This document shows, one piece after another, positions 1 through 8,733 of a stretch of 64,000 nucleotides of DNA (the stretch's first letter is position 1; each line of letters opens with the position of its first letter). Source of the DNA: Arenibacter sp. P308M17. GTDB lineage: Bacteria > Bacteroidota > Bacteroidia > Flavobacteriales > Flavobacteriaceae. The notes under the pieces were generated by a model that was not told the origin of the DNA, did not search any database, and worked only from the letters and a program-made list of their open reading frames with translations. The DNA lies in contig NZ_QVON01000001.1 in assembly GCF_003426735.1 (NCBI RefSeq), positions 62,001-126,000 on the forward strand. Direction: 5' to 3'. The translations under genes were made by a program, and so were the position numbers.

Positions 1-2
1 TT

Positions 3-71
3 GATGATATAGTGATTGCTACGGAGGGTAATTTAATCGTTGAGGGCGACATCCCTGAGATGGATATTTAG
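3..71 (+). CDS. C-terminal end of a gene cut by the window edge
   Basis: An open frame runs in from the left edge and ends at a TAG stop, giving the last 22 residues of a protein with an acidic tail that ends PEMDI. There is too little sequence to name a family. It is followed by about 450 bases without a convincing gene. Confidence 0.45.
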   Translation, partial: DDIVIATEGNLIVEGDIPEMDI

Positions 72-528
72 TCGGGATGTTCAATCAGGAGTGGTATAGA
101 TTTTTGATTTCCAATTAATAATTAAAACCCTATAAGTTTCGGGGATACACCGTGGGCAGTGGCAGTTTACAGTTGGCAAAAAAATGGATTTGAAAACTGC
201 TTATTGCCAACATCTTATAGCTTACTGCCCATTTATCATCCAATCCTTGACAAGAAATTCTAGTCAATTCCAAACCCCTGCACGCCTTTGCTGGCAGTCA
301 GGGGTGTAATTCCGCTGTATATGGCTTAGTCCAATGCACTTCAATAAACAGCCTCTATTTAACATTTTGAAGCGGTAAAATATTGATCAATTTAATTATT
401 TTTATTCCCATACAACAATTAATGAATGTTTCACAACAATTTTTTAAATATTGCGTTAATCTGAATTATATTGCAATCAACAACAGAAGTTAAACCCCAA
501 ATTTAACAACTACTAAACCTTAATCACT
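72..528. other. Intergenic stretch with hairpin-forming sequences
   Basis: No gene was recognised here. The stretch holds the imperfect inverted repeat at 153-231 and a small hairpin with 7-base arms ACCCCTG and CAGGGGT at 274-305. The rest is AT-rich. Confidence 0.5.
153..231. repeat. Dispersed GGCAGT/TTGGCAA intergenic element, copy 1
   Basis: An imperfect inverted repeat: TGGGCAGT pairs with ACTGCCCA at the outer ends and GTTGGCAA pairs with TTGCCAAC inside. Recognisably similar sequence recurs at 8321-8374, 14580-14638 and 22778-22806, so this is a dispersed non-coding element and not a single terminator. Function unknown. Confidence 0.55.
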
Positions 529-636
529 ATGGAAGCCCAAATTAACCAGACACGTGCACAAAAAGAGATTCAAGTGTATCGAAACGACTTTTTTACAGGC
601 ATTGTAAGATTGACGAAAAAATTATTTATGCTGTAA
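529..636 (+). CDS. Possible 35-residue protein or gene remnant
   Basis: An ATG-started frame of 35 codons encodes a basic peptide (starts MEAQINQTR, ends KKLFML) with no recognisable domain. Its last codons and stop lie inside the about 85-bp repeat that is also found just downstream of the antitoxin gene at 2050-2134. A strong terminator hairpin follows at 666-700. This could be a real small gene or the remnant of a larger one that kept its terminator. I cannot decide between these, and no clear ribosome binding site is visible. Confidence 0.3.
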   Translation: MEAQINQTRAQKEIQVYRNDFFTGIVRLTKKLFML

Positions 637-700
637 CAGATAGCATAGAATCAATTATTTTAAAAGGGAGCGGTATTTTGGAATACGGCTCCCTTTTTTT
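616..700 (+). repeat. About 85-bp direct repeat with terminator, left copy
   Basis: This sequence matches 2050-2134 in the same orientation, with scattered mismatches in the first half and near identity over the terminator hairpin. The two copies bracket the toxin-antitoxin genes. Confidence 0.7.
666..700 (+). terminator. Rho-independent terminator
   Basis: GGGAGC and GCTCCC form the base of the stem, GTATT and AATAC the upper part around a TTGG loop, with one G-G mismatch between them. A run of seven T follows. It would end transcription from the small open frame at 529-636. Confidence 0.75.
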
Positions 701-1332
701 AGGCACTTTCGGGAGTAAGTCCATTTGGGATCATGACTAATAGTTGTGTTTATGCAAAAATTGGGATAATTTGAACAGACGTTCTCTTTGATTGTTCGTT
801 TAAATTATTGGAAATTATACAATAAAAATAATGATGATATTATTCTTTCATTTTACTCAATTGGTTTCTATTGTTTTTTAACGGTTTTCGTGAATCTTCG
901 ATTTCTTTGCTTGTCCAAAGAAACCGGCGCAGGAGGTTCATGAGTACCTTATTATAAAATAGACAGGCAATGAATAAAACGAAACAAAAGAAGACCCTTC
1001 TTCGCTAGGGGGTCCCTAAAATCTCCGGATTTTAAGGACCGATGCCATGGCCTAAATTATTTCCAAGGCTTCAATAATTTTTTACGGCCATACCATCTCC
1101 ACTACGGAAGAAGATGAACACAACATCGGGCCTTGCAGACAATTTTCAAAAGGAATATCATAACGGCCAAAGGTTGACGGAATCAAGGAACAGAACACGA
1201 ATTTGGGATATAATATTCTATCTTTTATCTATTCACACATAACTTTTGATACGGATCCAATACCTTGCGTATATTGAGATTTTATACTAAAATATCTTGA
1301 CTATTTTTAAATTCTATTTTACGAAATAATAT
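701..1332. other. Gene-free stretch containing one arm of the 67-bp inverted repeat
   Basis: No coding region was recognised. Contents are the inverted-repeat arm at 839-905 and a hairpin at 1011-1040 (arms GGTCC..AAAAT and ATTTT..GGACC). A segment at about 956-985 resembles 8494-8526 in direct orientation. The last part is AT-rich and leads into the promoter of the toxin gene. Confidence 0.5.
839..905. repeat. 67-bp perfect inverted repeat, left arm
   Basis: Positions 839-905 are identical, base for base as far as I can read, to the reverse complement of 8734-8800. The match breaks off sharply on both sides. The sequence is AT-rich, non-coding on both strands and not itself palindromic. Confidence 0.85.
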
Positions 1333-1362
1333 TTTGTATTTCAAAATACGGTATTATCTTTG
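1333..1362 (+). promoter_or_regulatory. Promoter and candidate operator of the higBA pair
   Basis: A Bacteroidota-type promoter: TTTG at 1333-1336, an 18-base spacer and TATCTTTG at 1355-1362, 25 bases before the toxin start codon. Between the two boxes sits the palindrome GTATTTCAAAATAC (1336-1349). Antitoxins of this family bind palindromes over their own promoter, so it is a plausible autoregulatory site; the binding is inferred. Confidence 0.6.
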
Positions 1363-1387
1363 TTTGATAATAATTGAAGTTTGACCG

Positions 1388-1684
1388 ATGCGAATAGTTA
1401 CCTATAAAAGAATAATGGAGTTTTCAAAAAAGTATGCAGATGCCGAAAACCCTTTAAACTTTTGGTATTATACCGTAACATCTAAAGAATGGAAAGACCT
1501 GAACGAAATAAAACAAACCTTTAATTCTGTGGATTACGTTGGTAATAACCGCTATGTATTCAACATTAAAGGGAACGATTACAGACTGGTAGCTATTATT
1601 TCATTCAATGCCAAAAAAGTTTACATTCGATTTATAGGAACACATTCGGAATATGACAAGATTAAGGACATTAAAAACATTTAG
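1388..1684 (+). CDS. higB: HigB-family toxin, ribosome-dependent mRNA interferase
   Basis: A 98-residue protein of the size and pattern of HigB toxins (RelE-like fold). It is followed after 2 bases by an antitoxin gene, the toxin-first order typical of higBA. Recognisable features are the basic N-terminus, the central DYVGNNRYVFNIKGNDYRL strand region and the C-terminal VYIRFIGTHSEYDKI segment found in the family. Known HigB proteins cut mRNA on the ribosome and are held inactive by HigA. Transcription is probably from the promoter at 1333-1362 and repressed by the antitoxin. The locus lies between two copies of a terminator-bearing repeat, which fits acquisition as a cassette. Family assignment is fairly sure; activity is inferred. 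Confidence 0.85.
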   Translation: MRIVTYKRIMEFSKKYADAENPLNFWYYTVTSKEWKDLNEIKQTFNSVDYVGNNRYVFNIKGNDYRLVAIISFNAKKVYIRFIGTHSEYDKIKDIKNI

Positions 1685-1686
1685 TT

Positions 1687-2046
1687 ATGATACAAACGGA
1701 AAAGGAATATAATGCCATTGTAGCGCGTATTGAAGTGCTTTTATATGATACTAACAATATCGAGAATACCGAAGCAAAAGGTTATATTGAGTTAAACCTT
1801 TTATCCGATCTTGTAGCAGATTATGAGGAGCGCACCTATCCAGTTACAAAACCCTCATTGGTTGAGGTTATAAAAATGCGAATGGCTGAAATGGGATTGA
1901 ATCAAAAACGTTTATCCGAACTTTTGGGAGTAAGTACATCAAGAGTAAGTGAGTACCTCAACGGTAAAAGTGAACCCACTTTAAAAGTGGCAAGGGATAT
2001 AAGCGTAAAGCTCGGTATCGATGCTTCAATAGTTTTAGGCGTTTAA
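1687..2046 (+). CDS. higA: HigA-family antitoxin with XRE helix-turn-helix
   Basis: A 119-residue protein. Residues 1-55 are a variable part that may bind the toxin. Residues about 59-115 are a Cro/C1-type helix-turn-helix, with recognition segment NQKRLSELLGVSTSRVSEYL and the following GKSEPTLKVA turn. It starts 2 bases after the toxin stop codon, so the two genes are surely cotranscribed and probably translationally coupled. It should neutralise the toxin and repress the operon through the palindrome between the promoter boxes. A duplicated terminator follows at 2100-2133. Confidence 0.87.
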   Translation: MIQTEKEYNAIVARIEVLLYDTNNIENTEAKGYIELNLLSDLVADYEERTYPVTKPSLVEVIKMRMAEMGLNQKRLSELLGVSTSRVSEYLNGKSEPTLKVARDISVKLGIDASIVLGV

Positions 2047-2049
2047 ACC

Positions 2050-2134
2050 AAAAATTATTTAGGCTGTAACATAAAGCATAAAACCAATCATTTTAAAAGG
2101 GGAGCGGTATTTTGGAATATGGCTCCCTTTTTTC
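2050..2134 (+). repeat. About 85-bp direct repeat with terminator, right copy
   Basis: Direct-orientation partner of 616-700. It begins 4 bases after the antitoxin stop codon and includes the same hairpin sequence, with a one-base insertion and a C-to-T change near the stem. Confidence 0.7.
2100..2133 (+). terminator. Rho-independent terminator of higBA
   Basis: GGGAGC/GCTCCC stem with an inner GTATT/AATA stem, a TTGG loop and a T-run, 54 bases after the antitoxin gene. Confidence 0.75.
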
Positions 2135-2186
2135 AGTCCCATTCGTAAGAAAGATGAAGAGGGCAACCCCACAGGGCAAATGATTC

Positions 2187-3344
2187 CTATAACCTACAAA
2201 GGATTTCTGCAGCCTTTTCCAAAGTTTCGTCGGTTTTTGCGAAACAGAATCTCAATAAGTGTTCGTCTGTCCCTTTGGTGTTGAATCCGGAGATGGGAAT
2301 GCTGGCAATTTTGTGCTCTTTTACCAGGCGTTCGGCAAAGACTTGGTCCGGTTCTTGGGAAATATCGCCATAATCCACTAATTGAAAATAGGTTCCTTGG
2401 GAAGGTTTTATTTTAAACCTGGAAGTGGATAGTGCATCAAGGAACAAATCCCGCTTTTTCTGATAAAACTGGTTTAGGCCCAAATAATGTTGAGGTTCTT
2501 TTAAATAGCTGGCCAAAGCCTTTTGAACGGCATGGTCCGCACTGAACACATTGAACTGATGGGTTTTTCGAAATTCGTGCATCAGTTCTGCCGGACCGGC
2601 GCAATACCCCATTTTCCACCCGGTAATATGAAATGTTTTTCCAAAGGAACCGCACACAAAAGTGCGGGAAGCAAGGCCTTCGTATTTTGAAGCACTTTCA
2701 TGCTTATGGCCATCAAAGGTGATATGTTCGTATACTTCATCGCTTATAATAATTATATTGGTATTTTCAAGTGATTTTTGCAATTCAAGCATATCAGCCT
2801 TGGAGAAAATGATGCCGCTGGGGTTGTGTGGAGTGTTTATAATGACCATTTTGGTCCTAGGGGTAATTTTGGAACGGAAAAGTGCCCAGTCCAACTTAAA
2901 ATCGGTATTGTTAAGTTGTACAAAAACGGGAATGCCACCGTTAACTTCAATGGCAGGTTCATAACAGTCATACGCCGGTTTAATGACTATGACCTCATCA
3001 CCCTTCCCAATAAAGGCGGTAATGATGGTAAAAATGGCCTGTGTGGCACCAATGGTCACGGTCATCTCTTTGTCCGGATGATAGTGCCTACTATAGAGCT
3101 GTTCAATTTTTTCCGAGATCATTTCGCGAAGTTCCATTACCCCTGCCATAGGGGCATATTGGTTATAACCTTGTTTCATAGCTTTGGTTACCAAATCTAT
3201 CAAGGAAGGATCGGGCTCAAAATTGGGGAAGCCTTGGGAAAGATTTATAGCCTTGTGTTCATGTGCCAATTGCCCTATAACGGTAAATATGGTCGTTTTT
3301 ATATTGGGAAGCTTGGAGTTTATTTTGTGGTTATACAGGGGCAT
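2187..3344 (-). CDS. Methionine-type PLP aminotransferase
   Basis: A 385-residue fold-type I aminotransferase, class I/II. It shows the N-terminal LSQGFPNFEPD substrate/PLP segment (about residues 35-45), NTPHNPSG near residue 170, SDEVYEHI near 201 and the PLP-binding lysine K236 in SFGKTFHITGWKMGY. These features and the length match the group of E. coli YbdL, which transaminates methionine and related amino acids with 2-oxo acids in the cytoplasm. Kynurenine aminotransferase is the nearest alternative. A Vsr-like endonuclease gene lies 31 bases upstream on the same strand, so the two may be cotranscribed, though no functional link is obvious. Confidence 0.82.
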   Translation of the reverse strand: MPLYNHKINSKLPNIKTTIFTVIGQLAHEHKAINLSQGFPNFEPDPSLIDLVTKAMKQGYNQYAPMAGVMELREMISEKIEQLYSRHYHPDKEMTVTIGATQAIFTIITAFIGKGDEVIVIKPAYDCYEPAIEVNGGIPVFVQLNNTDFKLDWALFRSKITPRTKMVIINTPHNPSGIIFSKADMLELQKSLENTNIIIISDEVYEHITFDGHKHESASKYEGLASRTFVCGSFGKTFHITGWKMGYCAGPAELMHEFRKTHQFNVFSADHAVQKALASYLKEPQHYLGLNQFYQKKRDLFLDALSTSRFKIKPSQGTYFQLVDYGDISQEPDQVFAERLVKEHKIASIPISGFNTKGTDEHLLRFCFAKTDETLEKAAEILCRL

Positions 3345-3375
3345 TTATTGGCGGTTAAATGGGTTATAATTAACA

Positions 3376-3849
3376 TTAGGATTGCTGTGATTCCAAATGG
3401 CGAATTACTAAATTAAGACATAGGTCGAGTTCTTTTTTGATTTCCCGTTCCCAAAATCTAAAAACGGTATAGCCTAATTGTTGCAACTCTTTAGTCACTT
3501 CCTTATCCCGCTGAATATTGCGTTCAATCTTGGGGATCCAGAACTCTTTGTTGGTCTTGATCTTTGGTTTCCTTTCTTCCCAATTATATCCGTGCCAATA
3601 TTCCCCGTCTATAAAAATGACGGTTTTGTATTTTTTTAGGACGATATCGGGTTTGCCGATCAACTTCTTGTAGTCTATCCTATACCGGTATCCCGCAGCC
3701 CAAAGTGCCTTTCTGAATTTCAATTCGGGGATGGTGTTTTTGCCCAGGATCCTGCCCATAATCCTGGAGCGTTCCGGCGTGGTATAAAAACCGGACTCTT
3801 CGTTAAAACGTGGAACGATTATCCGCTCTTCCTTATATTCTTTTGGCAT
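3376..3849 (-). CDS. vsr: Vsr-like mismatch (very short patch repair) endonuclease
   Basis: A 157-residue protein with the Vsr layout: SRIMGRILGKNTIPELKFRK at residues 28-47, GYRYRI, GKPDIVL with the likely metal-binding D68, IFIDGEYWHGYNW (79-90), then FWIPKIERNIQRD and GYTVFRFWEREI. E. coli Vsr cuts beside T-G mismatches formed by deamination of methylated cytosine and has a structural zinc held by Cys and His. Here the first of those cysteines appears to be Glu (E83) and the rest of the GCFWH-type motif is altered, so the zinc site may be missing. No cytosine methyltransferase gene is nearby. The fold assignment is good; T-G specificity is inferred. Confidence 0.78.
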   Translation of the reverse strand: MPKEYKEERIIVPRFNEESGFYTTPERSRIMGRILGKNTIPELKFRKALWAAGYRYRIDYKKLIGKPDIVLKKYKTVIFIDGEYWHGYNWEERKPKIKTNKEFWIPKIERNIQRDKEVTKELQQLGYTVFRFWEREIKKELDLCLNLVIRHLESQQS

Positions 3850-3888
3850 GCTTAAAGATACTGGAATTTTGGGACCTGGGTAAAGAAA

Positions 3889-3915
3889 AACCCCATTCCG
3901 TAAAGGATGGGGTTT
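3889..3915 (-). terminator. Terminator of the sdhCAB operon
   Basis: Read on the minus strand: AACCCCAT, a short loop, ATGGGGTT and then TTTTTCTTT. It lies about 37 bases after the sdhB stop codon and upstream of the Vsr-like gene. Confidence 0.75.
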
Positions 3916-3951
3916 GTTTAATTGGGATGTAAATTATGCTTTATAAAGAAA

Positions 3952-4698
3952 TTATCCCTTGACTTTTGCACTTAGATATTCCCTATTCATTCTGGCGATG
4001 TTTTCCAAGGAAATTCCTTTGGGACATTCCACTTCGCAGGCACCGGTATTGGTACAGTTTCCAAATCCTTCCAGATCCATTTGACGCACCATATTTTGAA
4101 CTCTTTCCACAGCTTCAATACGTCCCTGTGGCAGCAAGGCATATTGGGAAACTTTGGCCGAGGTAAACAACATGGCGCTGGCATTCTTACAGGCAGCCAC
4201 ACATGCGCCACAACCAATACAGGCTGCGGCGTAGAAGCTATCGTCCGCATCCTCCTTATTGATGGGAATGGCATTGGCATCCACGGTATGTCCGGAGGTA
4301 TTCACAGAAATATAACCTCCCGCCTGTTGAATACGGTCAAAAGCCGTCCTATCCACGATCAAATCCTTGATAACTGGAAACGCTTTGGCCCTGAATGGTT
4401 CAATTACAATAGTGTCATTATCCTTGAATTTTCTCATGTGCAATTGGCAGGTGGTTACCATACGATCAGGGCCATGGGGCTCTCCATTGATTTGGAGGGA
4501 ACAGGATCCACAAATACCCTCCCTGCAATCGTGGTCAAATTCCACTGGTTCTTCTCCTTTGGCAATAAGATCCTCGTTGAGAACATCCATCATTTCCAGA
4601 AAGGACATGTCACCATCGATACCGTCAATAGGATATTCCTTGATTTGGCCTTTTGTGTTGGCATCTTTTTGACGCCATATTTTTAGATTCAGCTTCAT
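3952..4698 (-). CDS. sdhB: Succinate dehydrogenase/fumarate reductase iron-sulfur subunit
   Basis: A 248-residue electron-transfer subunit of respiratory complex II on the cytoplasmic side of the inner membrane. The [2Fe-2S] ligands are C58, C63, C66 and C84 (CREGICGSC and a later Cys). The second domain has C160, C163, C166 and C170 ([11 protein letters not shown]), then C215, C221 and C225, with Pro after the last one, supplying the [4Fe-4S] and [3Fe-4S] clusters. It passes electrons from the flavin in SdhA to the haems of SdhC and menaquinone. It is the last gene of an sdhCAB operon, 56 bases after sdhA, and is followed by a terminator. Confidence 0.95.
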   Translation of the reverse strand: MKLNLKIWRQKDANTKGQIKEYPIDGIDGDMSFLEMMDVLNEDLIAKGEEPVEFDHDCREGICGSCSLQINGEPHGPDRMVTTCQLHMRKFKDNDTIVIEPFRAKAFPVIKDLIVDRTAFDRIQQAGGYISVNTSGHTVDANAIPINKEDADDSFYAAACIGCGACVAACKNASAMLFTSAKVSQYALLPQGRIEAVERVQNMVRQMDLEGFGNCTNTGACEVECPKGISLENIARMNREYLSAKVKG

Positions 4699-4754
4699 AG
4701 CTTTTGCTTTGTTTTAATAGCCTGGCCATTGTACATCTGGCCAACAACAGTAAT

Positions 4755-6758
4755 CTATTTGTAACTTCTTGTTTTCAGTTCAATGTTTTCGTATACCAAA
4801 TCTTCCTTGTGAAGAACGGCATCCTTAGGCTCACCATTATATTCCCAGGCCGATACAAACTTAAAGTTTTTGTCGTCCCTTAGCGCTTCCCCCTCTGGAG
4901 TTTGATACTCCTCGCGGAAATGCCCCCCACAGGATTCGTTTCTCGTTAGGGCATCTTTGGCGAACAACTCTCCCAACTCCAAGAAATCGGCTACCCTACC
5001 GGCTTTTTCCAGTTCCTGGTTTTTGGTGTCCGGACTACCTGGTACATTGACATTTTCCCAGAAATCGGCACGTAGGGCTGAAATTTCGTCTATGGCCTCC
5101 TGAAGTTCCTTGGCATTACGGGACATGCCACATTTGTTCCACATAATCTTACCCAATTTTTTGTGGTAATAATCAACGGAATGGATGCCTTTACCGGTTT
5201 TTAATTTTGCTATTCTATCGCGAACTTCTTTTTCAACGGCATCAAACTCTGGTGAATCGGTAGGAATTTTTCCTGTTCTGATATCCTTGGAGAGGTAATC
5301 CCCAATAGTATAAGGTAGTACAAAGTATCCGTCAGCCAATCCCTGCATCAATGCGGAAGCTCCCAATCTGTTGGCCCCGTGATCACTAAAGTTGGCTTCC
5401 CCTGCGGAATAACAACCTTCAATGGTGGTCTGCAGATTGTAATCAACCCAAAGTCCGCCCATAGTATAATGCACGGCAGGGTATATTTTCATAGGTGTTT
5501 TGTATGGATTTTCATCCACTATTTTTTCATACATCTGGAATAGATTGCCGTACTTGGCCTCTATAACCTCTTCCCCTAGTTTGCGGATGGTGTGGTCATC
5601 CACATCCTTCAATCCGGAGGTCAATGCTTTTTCCTTGCCATATCTCATTATGGCGGAGGCAAAATCCAGATAAACGGCTTCTCCTGTTTTGTTTACCCCA
5701 AAACCGGCATCGCAACGTTCTTTGGCCGCTCTAGAGGCTACGTCACGCGGAACTAGGTTTCCAAAGGCCGGATACCTGCGTTCCAAATAGTAATCCCTAT
5801 CCTCCTCTTTAAGTTGGGTAGGTTTTAGTTGGCCATTTCGTATGGCCTCGGCATCTTTCAAATTTTTAGGCACCCAGATCCTTCCATCATTACGCAAGGA
5901 TTCCGACATCAAGGTCAATTTCGACTGATGTTCTCCGGACACAGGGATACAGGTAGGGTGTATCTGTGTGAAACACGGATTGGCAAAGAAAGCCCCTCTT
6001 TTGTGAGCCCTCCAGGCCGCCATTACGTTACTGCCCATGGCATTGGTAGAAAGGAAAAATACGTTTCCATAACCGCCGGTCGCCAAAACTACGGCGTGGG
6101 CGGAGTGACGTTCAATTTCACCGGTAACCAAATTCCTGGCAATAATTCCACGGGCCTTACCATCTATTTTTACAAGATCCATCATTTCATGACGGTTAAA
6201 GGATTGGATCTTACCTCTATTGATCTGCCTGTTCATGGCCGAATAGGCTCCTAACAACAACTGCTGTCCGGTTTGCCCTTTGGCGTAAAAAGTACGGGAA
6301 ACCAATACTCCACCAAAAGAACGGTTATCCAACAAGCCGCCATATTCACGGGCAAAAGGCACCCCCTGTGCCACACATTGGTCTATAATGTTCCCGGAAA
6401 CTTCTGCTAAGCGGTAAACATTGGCTTCACGTGACCGGTAATCACCACCTTTAATGGTATCGTAAAATAGACGATAGTTGCTATCACCATCTCCCTGATA
6501 GTTCTTGGCCGCATTGATACCTCCTTGGGCAGCAATAGAGTGAGCCCTTCTGGGAGAATCCTGATAGCAGAAAGTTTTTACGTTATAACCAAGCTCGGCC
6601 AAGGTTGCTGCTGCAGATCCTCCTGCAAGCCCCGTTCCCACTACAATAATATCTATGTTTCGCTTGTTGGCAGGGTTAACAAGATTAATGTCGTTTTTAT
6701 GTTTTGTCCATTTATCGGCCAAAGGACCAGATGGAATTTTAGAATCCAATATTCCCAT
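4755..6758 (-). CDS. sdhA: Succinate dehydrogenase/fumarate reductase flavoprotein subunit
   Basis: A 667-residue catalytic subunit. It has an N-terminal FAD-binding dinucleotide motif ([12 protein letters not shown], residues 39-50) and the HSIAAQGG segment whose H73 carries the covalent FAD. Further on are an HPT substrate-binding segment, [13 protein letters not shown] and the capping domain. It oxidises succinate to fumarate in the TCA cycle. Its length is typical of the Bacteroidota/epsilonproteobacterial type, longer than the roughly 590-residue E. coli protein. It begins 2 bases after the sdhC stop codon, so it is in the same operon. Confidence 0.95.
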   Translation of the reverse strand: MGILDSKIPSGPLADKWTKHKNDINLVNPANKRNIDIIVVGTGLAGGSAAATLAELGYNVKTFCYQDSPRRAHSIAAQGGINAAKNYQGDGDSNYRLFYDTIKGGDYRSREANVYRLAEVSGNIIDQCVAQGVPFAREYGGLLDNRSFGGVLVSRTFYAKGQTGQQLLLGAYSAMNRQINRGKIQSFNRHEMMDLVKIDGKARGIIARNLVTGEIERHSAHAVVLATGGYGNVFFLSTNAMGSNVMAAWRAHKRGAFFANPCFTQIHPTCIPVSGEHQSKLTLMSESLRNDGRIWVPKNLKDAEAIRNGQLKPTQLKEEDRDYYLERRYPAFGNLVPRDVASRAAKERCDAGFGVNKTGEAVYLDFASAIMRYGKEKALTSGLKDVDDHTIRKLGEEVIEAKYGNLFQMYEKIVDENPYKTPMKIYPAVHYTMGGLWVDYNLQTTIEGCYSAGEANFSDHGANRLGASALMQGLADGYFVLPYTIGDYLSKDIRTGKIPTDSPEFDAVEKEVRDRIAKLKTGKGIHSVDYYHKKLGKIMWNKCGMSRNAKELQEAIDEISALRADFWENVNVPGSPDTKNQELEKAGRVADFLELGELFAKDALTRNESCGGHFREEYQTPEGEALRDDKNFKFVSAWEYNGEPKDAVLHKEDLVYENIELKTRSYK

Positions 6759-6760
6759 AA

Positions 6761-7429
6761 TTAATGTGTAATTGGGTTAAAATGATGATAAATTGCAATG
6801 ATGGCAAACCCCAAGGGGATGGCAATAGCATAAATCCTAGCGAATTTTTTTATACCTGGGGTATATTTATTATTGACTCCCATGGATTGAAAGGAAGAAG
6901 CAAAACCATGTAACAAATGCAGGGCCAATAGGACAAAAGATATTACGTACAATACCGTGCGCCATACAGGTTCAAATTTTTCTACCGTCTCCGCATAATA
7001 TCTTGTAGGGTCCTCGGGGTTGCTTTCTATATACTTATAGGTCATTTCATGTACCCAGAAATCATAGAAGTGCAGGGCAAGAAAAGCCAGGATTACAGCA
7101 CCTGAAATAATCATGTTTCGCGATACCCATGGCGCATTGGCTCCTCCGTTATACTTTACGTACTTTATTACTCTAGCTTTGTTGTTTTGGATCTCCAATA
7201 CAAAACCCATTACAAAATGTACCACAACGCCAGCGATGAGTATCGGCTGGAGGAGGTATTGGACCAAGGGATTGTAGCCCATAAAATGCGACCATTCATT
7301 AAAAGTATCGGGGGCTATTACTGAAGTAATGTTGATTGTAAAATGTTGCCCAAGAAATAAGACCAAAAAAAGGCCAGATAAAGCCATTACTACTTTTCTG
7401 GCGATAGATGATTTCGTCAAACCACTCAT
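6761..7429 (-). CDS. sdhC: Succinate dehydrogenase cytochrome b subunit
   Basis: A 222-residue membrane anchor with about five hydrophobic helices and several helix-embedded histidines ([38 protein letters not shown]). This is the single-polypeptide diheme cytochrome b558 type of Bacillus and Wolinella, which explains the absence of an sdhD gene. It takes electrons from SdhB to menaquinone. It is the first gene of sdhCAB, with a well-formed promoter at 7449-7480. Confidence 0.92.
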   Translation of the reverse strand: MSGLTKSSIARKVVMALSGLFLVLFLGQHFTINITSVIAPDTFNEWSHFMGYNPLVQYLLQPILIAGVVVHFVMGFVLEIQNNKARVIKYVKYNGGANAPWVSRNMIISGAVILAFLALHFYDFWVHEMTYKYIESNPEDPTRYYAETVEKFEPVWRTVLYVISFVLLALHLLHGFASSFQSMGVNNKYTPGIKKFARIYAIAIPLGFAIIAIYHHFNPITH

Positions 7430-7448
7430 TAGTTATTTGTTTTGATTG

Positions 7449-7480
7449 CAAATTTACTCTACAAACGAGTTATTAACAAA
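7449..7480 (-). promoter_or_regulatory. Promoter of sdhCAB
   Basis: On the minus strand, TTTG (7480-7477), a 20-base spacer and TAAATTTG (7456-7449), matching the Bacteroidota consensus TTTG-N17-20-TAnnTTTG. It lies 19 bases before the sdhC start codon, which implies a very short leader. Confidence 0.65.
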
Positions 7481-7838
7481 CTTTGTTGAATTTATGTACG
7501 GTATTTAGAACCAATTTAAAGAGTTCTAATTTTTTTTTTTGCATAAGGTATAAGGCAATGGGGATGTAGTATTGGGTAATGATGAAATAAGAAATGTTGA
7601 TTTCAGCCTATGGCATACCCTAATATTATAGGGTGCTACTTTAGAATGCCCTGAGATTTATTGGTTTAGGTAATCACAATGGTGATTTGGACAAAAATAG
7701 ATGGTCATTTTTGGATAGAACTATAATATATTTTGAAAGTTTTTTCTTGTTAAATTATTAAATATCGTATGATGATTTTATACTTTTATTGATTTCTGTG
7801 CGTTAGAAACTAACCGAAATATAAATTGGGATAGCTGG
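7481..7838. other. Gene-free divergent region between sdhC and a small membrane-protein gene
   Basis: About 360 AT-rich bases with a run of ten T at 7532-7541. No coding region, RNA gene or strong hairpin was recognised. The promoter for the plus-strand gene at 7839 should be here but no good match to the consensus stands out. Confidence 0.4.
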
Positions 7839-8204
7839 ATGGTATTCTGGAAAAACTGGTCCTTTAATATTAAATTCTCCTTAATTGCGTTTTTCATAAC
7901 TGCAATAGCCGGACTCCTCAGTATGGGAGTGCTGGGAGAAATGCTGTATTACCCTGTTTCCTTCTTGTTTACATCCTATCCCACTTTAAAAGATTGGATT
8001 GGCGATTGGGTATGGTCCAGTGTTATGATGGTAGGGATGTTATGGTCCTTTGGTTTTGTTTTTGCAGCGGTGGCCTGGTTCTATATCCAAAAAATAACCC
8101 GTTCCAAAGTACTGCTTATTGCCGCATATCTGCTTATACTATGGTTATGGGCGGCACTGCTCTGGTGCTGGATGATTAAACGCAATTTAGATCAACTGAT
8201 ATAA
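7839..8204 (+). CDS. Small hydrophobic membrane protein of unknown function
   Basis: A 121-residue protein with about three membrane helices (roughly residues 12-34, 58-84 and 90-114), rich in Trp, and a basic C-terminus (MIKRNLDQLI). The starting ATG is the first in frame. I do not recognise the family. It stands alone between long non-coding stretches, divergent from sdhC, so context says little. Its clean hydrophobic pattern makes it more likely to be a real gene than noise. Confidence 0.6.
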   Translation: MVFWKNWSFNIKFSLIAFFITAIAGLLSMGVLGEMLYYPVSFLFTSYPTLKDWIGDWVWSSVMMVGMLWSFGFVFAAVAWFYIQKITRSKVLLIAAYLLILWLWAALLWCWMIKRNLDQLI

Positions 8205-8733
8205 AAGCAATAAGATTGGAGTTGGAGGATGGTTGGAACCCAGCCGTTATGCAATTTTATTGTTCGCGATAGATTATCGGGATTAGTTTCTATAAATTTT
8301 GGGTATCCAAAGTTGACGATGGCAGTGGGCTGTGAAATCTGTTTTTGCCAACTGCTTATTGCTTAAAGCTTACTTTTTGTTTCAATATCAAAAGATGTCT
8401 GTGAATTGGAAAAGATAGTATTTTATATTCCAATTCGTGTTCTGTTCATTTTTGCATCGCCCAAATGCAGCGCATTCATGAATACCAATAAAAAACAATA
8501 GACAAACTGATGAATAAAAAACGACCAGGGCCGAACAACCAAGCTACAGTGTACCTTGGCTTGGAGGAGCCGGCAGTAGCCAGGGCCAACTTTGCAACAC
8601 TTATAATTAAAAGAGCCGAACAACCGCCGCACCGTCCAGACCACTATCACTTGGGTGAAATGCTCTTTGGACGCCTGCCTGGCGGACAGACAGGGCTTCC
8701 ATTGCCCAATGTGGAAACCACTTGATTTAAGAC
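8205..8733. other. Gene-free, repeat-rich stretch
   Basis: It contains copy 2 of the GGCAGT/TTGGCAA element (about 8321-8374) and a GC-richer part with a CCTGCCTGGCGGACAGACAGG module at about 8674-8695. Two overlapping open frames on opposite strands (8423-8749 and 8510-8725) show no protein-like features and I do not call them genes. Confidence 0.45.
8321..8374. repeat. Dispersed GGCAGT/TTGGCAA element, copy 2
   Basis: GGCAGTGGGC, then TTTTTGCCAACTGCTTATTG and AAGCTTACT, recall the right half of copy 1 at 153-231. The match is partial. Confidence 0.4.
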
